Below, piece by piece: positions 31,741 through 41,935 of a DNA stretch of 64,000 nucleotides. This stretch comes from Cephalopachus bancanus (lineage: Eukaryota > Chordata > Mammalia > Primates > Tarsiidae): the NCBI GenBank assembly GCA_027257055.1, contig JAPVLO010000161.1:1488001-1552000 (forward strand). Reading direction: 5' to 3'. The position numbers and the translations under genes were made by a program. The notes under the pieces were generated by a model, which saw only the letters and a list, made by a program, of their open reading frames with translations, ran no database searches and was not told the DNA's origin. Position 1 is the first letter of the stretch. Every line of letters begins with the position of its first letter.

Positions 31741-34625
31741 TGGAAGGTAATTGCTAGCTTGCTTTTCTACCATCCGCCCACACTCCTACTCCCCGGATCA
31801 GTTTATAACGAGTTTTGCTGTGTGCAAAACTCCTAAGAGAGATTTGCAGTTGACACAATGAAGAGTTTCCTGAGGATATTATAAAATATGTTCACAGGAA
31901 GTTACATTTTTCGAGCAGGGCTGTCTCCACGAGGACCCTTTGGAGAAATGTCTTTTGTGTGTTACTGTCAGGAATAGCTTTGCTCTCGCTGCAACTTGTT
32001 AATGAGCCCTGTGAATGCTGCAGTTGATCAAATTCACCCTTCTCATGGGCTGTCTAGAAAACTTAGAGCCCACTGTAGTTCATGTGTACAGTTCTATGGT
32101 TTGCCTTTTTATTGCTACAATAACGATCACTTACTCGTGTTTATTGAATGCTTTTTTTCATTTTAATAATAATGACAAACATTTGTTCCGTGTTTACTGT
32201 TGCTGCTTGTTAGTATTTAAAACAACCACTGACTTAGTGTTTTAGCAATTACACGTTGCAGGCCACAAACTCAGAAGTACACGGGACACACTCTACCTTT
32301 TTCTTATGTCTTGTTTGCTTATACAGGACTGTGTGTGTTGTGACGGGCTTACTGGGTACCAAAGTGTCCACAGACATCCTGGACTGGGGGTGGGGCCTCT
32401 ATTCCTGGGTAATTTCATCTGTCCTTACTGGTATCCTATTAAGAGGTCTTATTTTCTATATGATCTTCAGGTGCCCATCCACAGATGAGGCTAGGTCAGA
32501 CAAGTCGGTCTGCCTAAGCCCACCTCTCTGCCACATCTACTCTGGGCCTTGGCATATCGTAGGTTTCCACCAAGGGTGGCGCCAGGTCCCCTTGCTCCCA
32601 GATCCTTTTGAATTCTGTGTGTTTTCTCATTACCTGCCACCGAGAGTTCAGCTCAAGGGAAGGCAGGATGTGGGATATCAGCCTCAGAGAACTCACCAGT
32701 GTCTATTCTTCCCATTCATGCGCTCTTCTCTCTTCCTGAGACTAAATTTGAGTCTCGATTTGGAGGAAAAGGTGGAACTGAACATGAATGTTCATTGTTC
32801 TAGGCCTCTGGTGTTCTCAACCTAGATTTTTAGATAAAAGTCAATAACTAATTACTGATATTTTCTGTGCCATCCCTTCTTGGTGCAAATATGTAAAGAA
32901 TATTCTAAGTCTGCTAGGGGTGGACAGGAAGGTCCCCAAGACCATCCTTAAGCTTGATGGTTTTCTAGAAGGATTAATAGGACACACAATCATGGCTATG
33001 ATTTATTATAATGAAAAGATACAAAGCAAATGGCACGTGAGGTGCCTTAAGACTTTTTTTGTGTGTATGAAAAGTGGAGGAAAATACACTATACTCCTTG
33101 GCTATTCTCTTTCGTCTTTTTCCTCAGACCCTGTGCTCCTTGAAGGTAGAAGTTGTGTCATCTTGCTCAACCTCCTAATGTAAACAAATAAATGATAGCA
33201 TTTGAGAAATAAAATAACTCAAGACAGAAACACAGTGCTTCTGAAAGCACTGATGGCATAAAGAAGCATACAGGATGTCCCCCATGCCAGTGGCAGCTGG
33301 TGATGACTGGTAGTGCCACCTCTTCTAGCCGACCCTGCTTCTAATTTAGTCCCCTTGACCTGGATCCACCTTGTTGTAGGTAGGGTTCGGCGAGACTGTC
33401 AGTAGGCCATCTGTTTATATCAGAGATCTGTTCTTGAATGAGAAAAACATTCCACACTTAACCCACATTGGTCCTAGCTGCAGCCAGGATAAGGGCTCAG
33501 GAGAGGAAAACCAGATAAAGCAGCAAAGAAATTATTAAAAGTCTCCTATAAATAGTGAACTGCCAGTAATTGTTCTCCCGGTTTGGCCTGGCAGCTGCTG
33601 CCTTTGGCATCCTGTGTTCATTTGCTGCAGTTACTAGGAGATAGCACCAGTCTGTGTATCTGAACTTATTTACACACAAGTAGCACACAGAGGCCCCGAT
33701 TTCTCAGCAAAGAAAAGCCAGGAGCAAAGGTTTATCTTTCTAAACTATAGACAGTCACTCACACTGACAAATTATTTGAGGAATATGTAATCAGTGGATT
33801 TAAAGGAGCCATCAGTAATGTATATAGCATGTGCTCAAGAGAGGGAGCAAATTGTTGGCTGGAGGATTTTGTTTTTAATTAAACAGGTAATGTATGCTTG
33901 CGTTTAGTCCTAGAGATGAAAATGCATTCACCGCAGAGGCACGAATCCTATTAGGCCCTCCTGTATATAAACTGTATGGGTGATTACCACTGATTACTGT
34001 ACTATTAGAGACCTGTGCATGGAGGGGTTTGATTGTAGCCTGCCTGGTTCCTGAAAGGGCTCCCATGTGTTTTGCCTGAATGGTGGGGAATCGGCAGGGC
34101 TGCAGATTGCTTGGAAATTCAATTGTGGGTTTGCGTGATTGCGGTGCATGCAAATGCACGCTGTGGATGGGAATACTTTCTTGGAATAGGCCAAAGAAAG
34201 GGAAAAGAGGTCCATGGGGGAGAACACCATCTCCAGGAGGCCCCAGGAGCCTCTCACCTTGGGCATAGAGCAAAAGTAGAGACTCCCAGCCTGGCAGGCA
34301 CCTGTCCATGCCATTGGATGGAGCTATCTCAGTGGTCTTGGGGACTATGGTCACTTTTCTTTTGCAGGATTCATAAAAACTACACCTTTAGCACAAGACA
34401 TTCACTCTAAACACCTGTATCTCATTGGGGGAATCGCGAGTGGAAATAGACCTGTGGAGTAAACTACATTTACTTGCTTTTCCCCCACTCACCTCTCTTT
34501 CCTGGCCCGCTGACTGACTCTATAAGCTACCTCTGACCACCTCACATCCCACAAAGCCCACCGACACCATCTTTGTTCTTTCTCCCCATAGACATTAGCT
34601 CTTCAGCCCTTACATTTCCTTCCAT
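31741..34625. other. Repeat-poor interval (2.9 kb), no identified gene
   Basis: This is the longest stretch without a recognisable transposable element. A 190-codon open frame (32256-32825, +) begins at TTG, and a 160-codon frame (33875-34354, -) lies opposite other open frames. Neither shows a domain, signal peptide or splice context that I can recognise. The part from 33850 to 34220 includes TTTTTAATTAAAC and an octamer-type TGCATGCAAATGC, as found in conserved non-coding DNA. Function is not established. Confidence 0.45.
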
Positions 34626-34638
34626 CAAAAACACTTGT

Positions 34639-34923
34639 ACTACACAAAAGGTCACATATTGTATGATTCCCTTTATAGGAAATATCCCGAATAGGCAAAT
34701 CTATAGAGACAGAAAGTAAATTAGTTGTTGCCCGAGGCTGGGGGAGGGAGAAATGTGGAACGACTACTTAATGGGGAAAGCGTCTCCTTTTGGGGTGATG
34801 AAAATGCTCTCGAATTAGATAGCGGTGACGGTTGCACAATGTTGTTAATGACACTGAACTGTAGACTTCAAAATGGTTGAAATAATAAAATTTTACGTTA
34901 GGTGTATTTTATCACCACTTCCG
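34639..34923 (+). mobile_element. L1M 3' end with perfect TSD
   Basis: GGTCACATATTGTATGATTCCC, ATTAGTTGTTGCCCGAGGCTGGGGGAGGG, ATAGCGGTGACGGTTGCACAATG and AGGTGTATTTTATCACC are the L1M-type 3' UTR. CAAAAACACTTGT at 34626-34638 and 34924-34936 is a perfect 13-bp duplication. Only the last ~285 bases inserted. Confidence 0.88.
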
Positions 34924-34936
34924 CAAAAACACTTGT

Positions 34937-35107
34937 CCTAATATGAGATTAGCTTATATGATAAAAACAATTAGGATTTAACTGTGATTATAGTTGATAA
35001 TCCCATGCTTTTAATCAAGTTCTTCAAAGCCTGAAGCCAAAGGATCAACTAGTAGTGGAAATTCCAGACTTTGAGAGGAATTAGATTAGATAGTCTAGAG
35101 TATCCCT
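34937..35107. other. Unassigned spacer
   Basis: Short AT-rich sequence between the L1 end and the next Alu; nothing recognised. Confidence 0.5.
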
Positions 35108-35416
35108 TGCCCGTGATCTTTTTTTTTTTCGAGTTGGAGTCTCACTCTGTCGCCCAGACTGGAGTGCAGTGGCCGCTTCCGGCCACCGCAGCCTCGACCT
35201 GCTGGGCTCCGGCGATCCTTCCACCTCAGCCTTCCAAGTAGCCGGAATTACAGGCATGCGCTACCACGCCCAGCTGATTTTTTGATTTATTGTGGAGATG
35301 AGGTCTCGCTGCCCAGGCGGGTCTCGAACCCGCGGGCTCAGGCAATCCACTCACCTCAGCCTCCCAAAGGCGCAGGATTACAGCTGAGCCACCAAGCCCA
35401 GCTGCCCATGATCTTT
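35108..35416 (-). mobile_element. Alu, full length, with TSD
   Basis: Inverted Alu, flanked by TGCCCGTGATCTTT (35108-35121) and TGCCCATGATCTTT (35403-35416), 13 of 14 matching. CpG-rich with GTGGCCGCTTCCGGCCAC in the right arm. Confidence 0.97.
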
Positions 35417-35474
35417 AATCGCACCACTGTGTGGAGGTTCTCCACTTGGTTTGCATATAAATTGTGCAGGAATA

Positions 35475-35478
<4 letters not shown>

Positions 35479-35526
<48 letters not shown>
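35479..35526. repeat. (TG)n microsatellite
   Basis: About 24 uninterrupted TG units. The next Alu inserted at its 3' edge and duplicated part of it. Confidence 0.97.
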
Positions 35527-35527
<1 letters not shown>

Positions 35528-35839
35528 TTACTTTTTTTTTTTTTTTTGAGTTGGAGTCTCACTCTGTCTCCCAGACTGGAGTGCAGTGGCTGCTCCTGGC
35601 CACCGCAGCCTTGACCTGCTGGGCTCTGGCGATCCTTCTGCCTCAGCCTTCCAAGTAGCCAGAATTACAGGCATGCACTACCACGCCCGGCTAATTTTTG
35701 ATTTATTGTAGAGATGAGGTCTCGTCAAGTTGCCCAGGCCGGTCTCGAACCCTCAGGCTCAGGCAATCCACTCACCTCAGCCTCCCAAAAGCATGGGATT
35801 ACAGGCTGAGCCACCAAGCCTAGCTGTGTGTCTTACTTT
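35520..35839 (-). mobile_element. Alu, full length, with perfect TSD
   Basis: Inverted Alu flanked by TGTGTGTCTTACTTT at 35520-35534 and 35825-35839, a perfect 15-bp match. Same orientation as the Alu 100 bases upstream but with its own duplication, so they are independent insertions. Confidence 0.97.
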
Positions 35840-36170
35840 AGCTCTCTCTCAGGTTTCTGGGTTGGGAGAAGGAGTGTTTTCTTGGAAAACTGTTGTTCGT
35901 TAATTTAACAAACTTAAACACTTGGCAGACCCTGTTCTTTCCCTCTGAATTATGAAATCAAGGGTCTGTGTCCAGCCAGTCATCAATACCTGCTATGCTT
36001 CCCTTTGGCTGAAGCCTATGCCTTTATACACAAGCGTCTCTACTCCCTTCTCTATCCCTCAACAGTCTCATATCTATCCAATCACCTCCTTTATGTGCTC
36101 TCCACTTCTGAATCTGTCAGAACATAATTCTCAAAATCATTAAAAACACAATTTTCATACACATAGATAA
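35840..36170. other. No recognised feature
   Basis: Unassigned; a 63-codon frame at 35952-36143 has no motif. Confidence 0.5.
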
Positions 36171-36176
36171 TGAATA

Positions 36177-36610
36177 CATGTCAGAGTTTTATTTAACTCT
36201 TTATTGAGGAAACCAGCAGAATGACAGAAATGATTTTACGGAGTAAGAGAAACTGAGATTTTTACAATCAGGAAAGAAACAAAGGCTGCCAAATCACATA
36301 CAAAACTAGTTTACATCCTACAGAGTAATAAAACCTTTGGGGTTATCTTCTCCAAGCAGAACAAAAAAATCATCGCCTTACTCAGTTTTCTACAAATTAC
36401 CTATAACCTTACAGGACCTAGGCCTCAGTCAGTAGTTGGTCAAGCCTAGTTACAGTCCCAAAAAAGTAAGATTACTCTTTTGCAGACATTTTTAAAAATG
36501 TTTTAACATAGCATTAAGAGGTCACGCTATGAACTTTTTTTGCCTTATTTCTAAGTTTTGTATAATTTTTCTTGAACAAAGCTTTGCTAGATAAGATTTT
36601 TTTTTGTTTG
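36177..36610 (-). other. 3'-UTR-like sequence (minus), unidentified
   Basis: Read on the reverse strand this ends with CCTCAATAAAGAGTTAAATAAAACTCTG, two AATAAA signals 9 bases apart, preceded by AT-rich sequence without repeats or a long frame. It resembles the end of an mRNA, either a real terminal exon or an old retrocopy. There is no poly(A) tail in the genome after it, which is against a fresh retrocopy. No gene is recognised. Confidence 0.3.
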
Positions 36611-36639
36611 TTTTTATTTCTGATGGACCATCTTGGTTT

Positions 36640-36990
36640 GGCTATCACCCCCAGTAATCCAACCAAAAGCTAATCTAAGTTTTGCTGTGGAGGTATTTTC
36701 CAGATGTAATTAAAGCCCCTAATCAGTTGAATTGAAGTCAGGGAAATTATTGAATAATCTGAATGGGCCTGATTCAATCAATTGGAAGGGCTTAAAACCA
36801 GGTCTGGAACTCCCCCCAAAAGAGGGAGAAATTCCAGGTCAACAGCAGTATCAGCAGCTCCATGATCTTCTCTTCTTAATGGCATGCCCTATGGGTTGGG
36901 ACTTAGCCAGACCCGACAATCACGTAAGTTAATCCTTTGTAATAAATAAATTAATGTATATCATCCCTACTGACTATGTTTGCTGGTTGA
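36640..36990 (+). mobile_element. ERVL/MaLR-type LTR fragment, subfamily unresolved
   Basis: TTCCAGATGTAATTAAAGCCCCTAATCAG, GAATAATCTGAATGGGCCTGATTCAATC, CCAGACCCGACAATCACGTAAGTTAATCC and TAATAAATAAATTAATG are in the order of old LTRs with a late polyadenylation site. Ends are not defined. Confidence 0.5.
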
Positions 36991-37143
36991 ACTCTGACTG
37001 ATAAATGTTATCTTTTTTTTGTGATGAGAACCCATTGTTCTGATGTAAGTAAACTCCTTTCTTTATAAGTATCTTCTATGAACTAGGTATTTATTAAATG
37101 TCTGAATGCTTGCACCCTCCGGCAAATATCTTCTACTGCTAAG

Positions 37144-37651
37144 TGTCAAGAGCTGGGGCAGCTGGTTCTCAATGAACAAAAGGTGACCAAACAAGAAGTG
37201 TGCTTATCTTGTTCAAGAGAAAGACTAATGACTCTTCTTTCCTTGAACAAAAAGAAGGACTGGCAAAGATTTCCTTCTTCACCAAACTTTAGTCAGACTC
37301 TGTTAAGCCCTCTTCTCCACTAGGGCTTGTCCTGGGCTAGCTAAGCTCAGTTTTAGCAAAGCATTCTAGGTTTATCAAGAATCCCCCAGATTCCCACTCC
37401 TCCCACAACCCATAGCCAATCAAGCTTCTCTTCCACCATTCTTGACATCAAATTCCTCTCCCCGCCTTACTCTTCATACATAGCCAAATCCCTGTTAGTA
37501 ATTTTCCATCCATTCCTTCACTCTGACCATTAGCTATAAATTCCTACTTGTTCCTGTTTTTCTCCAAGTTGAGTTGATTCTCTCTCCCCCTCTGCAATAG
37601 TCTTGAATAAAGTTTTTTCTTGTCAAGCATCAGAATGATTTTTCTTCAACA
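37144..37651 (+). mobile_element. Solo endogenous-retrovirus LTR with promoter and poly(A) signals
   Basis: It begins TGTCAAGAGCTGGGGC and ends TTTCTTCAACA, giving TG...CA ends over 508 bp. It has a TATA-like CTATAAATTCC at 37534-37544 and AATAAA at 37606-37611 followed by a T-rich stretch: the U3-R-U5 order of a retroviral LTR. No clear 5-bp duplication was seen. The subfamily is not assigned. Confidence 0.65.
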
Positions 37652-39787
37652 GTACTCAGTAGTATATGTTCCTAACCTTTTTAGTCAGATTCTCCTTTTG
37701 TCTCCATTACAACAAGAAGTGTGGCATTCTCGAATATCTCCACCACACTAGGAGCAAAGATTATGTTTCTTTATAATAATGACACCATGCAAGTATTGGC
37801 CGCTCACTTTTGTCAAACTCTGCCATCATGCTTTATAAGGATTATCTATTTGACCCATACTTCCAACCATACCTTTTAGTAGCCCCTGCCTGCCACTTAC
37901 ATCACAAACTTAGTACTTTCATGCTGTTTGTCTACTGAGATTCATACTCAGGGAATTTGCCCATATCATCAGCAAAGGGAATATCCATGTTCATTGCTTG
38001 GCAGTACTTGGACTTCTTCACTTGAAGTGGGTCAAATTTGCCTTTGGTCACTTCAGTTACAGCTACCAGACCCTTCTTTCTTATTCTAAGCATCATTCTT
38101 CCTAGGACTCGCAAGTTTTCAGGATCTCATTCCTGTTAAACTCCAACTATAGGACTTGCTCCATATCTACTTTACCTGAATGTGAATCTCAGCTCCATAG
38201 GTTTTTGTTTGAAACAGCATCTCTCACTGAGGGTGATAAAGTGTGGCTACCCACTTTAGGAATTTCAGGTGACATATGAAAGGCTTGAGGACAGTATTGT
38301 TTTAAAGGTGGGATAGGGAAACTTACATTTGCAAGCCCACTCTGTACAGTTAACTCTGTTTCCAAAGACTGACATCCTGTAAAGCATAGAAGTCATTGGT
38401 GGATAAGCCAAGTTGCAAAGAGATCTAAAAAAGGGGGAATTGTTGTGTCCTGTGCAGAAGTGACTAGGTATCAATAAAAGTAGATTTATGCTAAACATTT
38501 TACTCTTAGAACTACCTTAATGACATGGCCTTGGGCCTTACACATCAGTCTGAGCCCAGATGACTTGGAAAAAAATAAATTTGGAGAAGCAAGTGTCTTC
38601 ATGTCACTTTATACTACCTCTAAGGTCTCTGGAACAATGGCAATAGAGTCACTCAGGGCCCTGGTAATGACATCCGCAGCCAAGTGCTAAGAGGAGACCA
38701 TAAGCCTCACACACATGACAGAGACCATCTGTAAACCAAGCAGAAGGTCAAACAGGAAACAAGATGTAAACTCATAACCATAAATACCATCAACAACAGC
38801 AGTTCCTCTTACTTGCCAGACAGAGTCCCAGGTCCTGCATTGAGAAGATCATAGAGAGGCCAAGACGATCAGACACTTGCCAGCAAGTCTTCTTGAAAGC
38901 TTTTCTTCCTAGAGTTGGAATGGCTCCCAGAAATGCAGCTATATAACTGCACAGTCTGCTCTCTAACAAAGGCTGCCGAGGAAGAGAGTAAGCCAGGTGG
39001 GCCTGTCCAACCCATTTAGCCCAGGTGGGACAGGCACCAAGCATGTCAAGGTTCCTTAATTAACCATTCACTGCTGCCTTCCACAAGCTAAAGCTGTAAT
39101 TTCCCAAGACTATCCAAGGTGACACAAGCTTCTCTTCTAAAGGCATTAATTAGGAACATCTCATTCCCCGTGGCAGGGGTGGAGCAGATCTTTCCAACTG
39201 GAGTGTGTATTTATTTAGAGCTATTACCACATAATATTTACAAGATACTTAACATGCATTAATTACCCTGTAATGAACTCTATGGCTATAATATCAGTGT
39301 TCTGTCAGGACTGTAAAATGTGCCTCCCCCCCACCCTTGCCACACACATACTTTTTTATCACCTTGGGTAAAAAAGAAAAATTAAAATTAATTGCATGCC
39401 TATTAAATGCTTATTTTTAATGGAAAATGTGCAAATGATGTGAAAATGCAAAACAAGTTATGCAGTAAATCAACAGCAGATAGCACACACTTCTAGACAC
39501 ACTACTGTTTTTATGAGCATGTTTTACAATCCATTCATTATGCTGTCTGTCCTTCTGAAAGCTGGTTATTATATCGCTCATACAAAGAAACATGTGAATG
39601 GCTGTGCAACAAGCCATGAAAATCAGAACAAAACTGAACATTTCTGCTGCTATTTGAATCCGCCTCCCTCAAATCTCTGCCTGGAGAATTCTTACAGGAG
39701 GCTCATCCCTACAACACCCACTCAAAGCCTTGTAATATGAAGAGAAAGGGAAGACTTGCCAGAGTAGCTCAGGATTCAAGATGGTGG
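37652..39787. other. Unassigned sequence (2.1 kb), no clear gene
   Basis: I see no named repeat. A 60-codon minus-strand frame (37932-38114) ends KFDPLQVKKSKYCQ..., YESQ-stop. It looks more protein-like than its neighbours but is unrecognised, and could be a pseudogene piece. A 26-bp block at 39430-39455 recurs at 40970-40995 (see findings). Confidence 0.4.
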
Positions 39788-40444
39788 CTGCTATGGTCTA
39801 AATGTATTTCCCCAAAATTTATATGTTGAAACCTAATCTTCAGTGCAGTAGTATAAAGAGGTGGTGTGTACTGTAGGTGACTGGGTCATGAGGGTTTTGT
39901 TTTATTTTATTTTATTAGGGACAGGATCTCACTCTGTCACCCAGGTTGGAGTGTAGTGGTGTGATCATAGCTCATTGTAACTTCAAATTCCCGGGCTCAA
40001 TTGACCCTCTCACCTCAGCCTGCCGAGTAGCTAGGACTATATACACATGCCGCCATGCCTGGCTTTTTTTTTTTTTTTTTTTTTTTTTTGGTAGCAACAG
40101 GTTTTTGCTATGCTGTTCAGGCTGGTCTCAAACTCCTGGTCTCAAGTGATCCTCGCACCTTGGCCACGCAAAGTCCTGGGAATACAAATGTGAACAATCA
40201 ACTCCAGCCCTGGGGTTGGTAACGTTATAAAAGAAACCTGAGGGAGACTGATTTCCCATTCCACCCTGTGAGGATGTAGCAAGATTATGTCTTCTATGAA
40301 TACTGGGTTCTTCATCAACACTTAATCTGTTGGTGCTTTGATCTTGGACTTTCCAGTCTCCAGAACTGTGAGTAACAAATTCTACTATTTGTAAATTACC
40401 CAGTCTAAGGTATTTTGTTATAGAAATCTGAATGGACTGAGACA
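39788..40444 (+). mobile_element. MST-like MaLR LTR, split by an Alu
   Basis: The left piece TGCTATGGTCTAAATG...GGGTCATGAGGG (39788-39894) and the right piece TTATAAAAGAAACC...GAATGGACTGAGACA (about 40206-40444) join in LTR order around the Alu. The total LTR is about 350 bp. Confidence 0.85.
39895..40205 (-). mobile_element. AluJ-like Alu inside an MST LTR
   Basis: GGGACAGGATCTCACTCTGTCACCCAGG, GTGTGATCATAGCTCATTGTAACTTC and GGTCTCAAACTCCTGGTCTCAAGTGATCC are general primate AluJ diagnostic segments, unlike the lineage-type Alus here. It has a T-run of about 27 in the linker (40063-40089). It is the oldest-looking Alu here. Confidence 0.9.
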
Positions 40445-41500
40445 GTGGTTATCCAGAGATTAGCCAGCAACCATCCTATCTATTCAGGTGGCAGAAGTTT
40501 CTTTGTAGGCAAAGAGAAACGTCTGAGGTAAGAAGAAAGGGATTGTACTGAATGATCTGCATCACAGAAACATAGGCCACCCTTTACCTATCTCTCCTCA
40601 ACATAAGACATCGTTACATCACCCAGTGAAAATCATCACCCTGGCTGTCTTTCAGACAAGGGCACCCTAATTCACTGAGCAGAGTGTAACTGATTTCATT
40701 TTCAGAAAAGTCTTCCTCATCTAAGCCAAAATCTTGACTCTGTACTTGTTCTAATGTTAATCCCTGGGCCCACAGACAGTTTCAAAGCACTTTGCTTCTT
40801 TTTTTACTGGACTGCCTTTTAAGTATTTTGCTAACAGACATATAATTGCTAAAAGGGCTAAATTTTTGGTGGTGTGAAGAATGTCTTTACCTTGTACCAA
40901 GGAGGTAGATTTATTTGGAAGTTTATCTCAGGATAAATACAGAAACCCTAGGTCTGTATGATGTGAAAATGCAAATGATGTGAAAATGCAAAACAGGAGA
41001 AGATCAGGGTCTTCGATGGCTGTTCACAGCATCTCTGCTTTGCTCAAAGTCTCCTGCTCATCCGTAGGACTGACATGTCTGTCTCCCTTTTAGGCCAAAG
41101 GGCTCTTCAGGTCCTCAGTTTGCTTCTCAGCTGTAGTCATCAGCTTGGAGTCTATCCCAGTGCATTTGTGCATTTCCTAATTACAGTTTTCAGTTTTATG
41201 ATAAATGCAGAGAGCTTCTTTTATAGAGCTTACAACTCATGACAAGCATGCAATAAAACTATGAAATGAACATCTTATTCCAGGAGGAGGATTACAGACA
41301 AGAGGACTAGTTGACATGAATACATGCTGGAAATGATCCAGACAAGAGGAAAATTGAATACACTTCCTAGGTAATGGCCAAACATTGCTTATTTTATGCT
41401 ACTGAAAATTGTGAAAATTATATATTGAATTGTCTCTTACTTGCACAAAGAAATACCGTGGCATAGTATTGACATCTCTTTGGGTTGCATTTCTTGAAGT
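40445..41500. other. Unassigned sequence (1 kb)
   Basis: No recognised repeat or gene. It contains a 17-bp tandem unit, GATGTGAAAATGCAAAT, near 40959-40993. Confidence 0.5.
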
Positions 41501-41504
41501 TTGA

Positions 41505-41935
41505 AATTGAGAGCATTCATTCAGCAAACATATATTGACATCTACTTTTTGCCAGATACTATGATAGACAATGGGAACAGGAGAGCTGTAGACATTTCTC
41601 TAGAGATATTCTTGAAGGGCTGAGATATACAACAATTATTGTAATGTGCTGTGGGCTGCTAGCAAATCACTTCTGATTTGCCAAGAAAGTACAGAAGGGA
41701 AAATAACCAACTCAACTTGACACAGGTGAAGAAGCTTTCATAGGAACAATGATAAGCCAGCTGGGTATAAAAAGGCAAATAAGAGTTATAGGGCAGAAAA
41801 GGGTAGAAAGGACATTCCATGTAGAGAAAGCAAATTTGTCAAGGTAAGTAGAGTGAAAAAACATGGTAAATTAGGCAATAACATTATCTTGTTATGATTG
41901 AAATTTAGTGGTATGTGAGAGAGAGAAGGAAGATG
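41505..41935 (-). mobile_element. L2-like element, left piece; inverted-repeat arm A
   Basis: CATTCATTCAGCAAACATATATTG is an inverted L2 terminus. GAAGAAGCTTTCATAGG and AAAGGACATTCCATGTAGAG follow in L2 order. 41627-41940 is similar in inverted orientation to 44110-44427. Confidence 0.65.

Noticed and set aside
32256..32825. 190-codon open frame, one of the longest outside known repeats
   Set aside because: It starts at TTG, has no domain or signal I recognise, and shows no promoter or splice context. About one such frame is expected by chance in 64 kb of mixed composition.
33875..34354. 160-codon minus-strand frame
   Set aside because: It is overlapped by open frames on both strands in the same GC-balanced segment and has no recognisable motif; probably chance.
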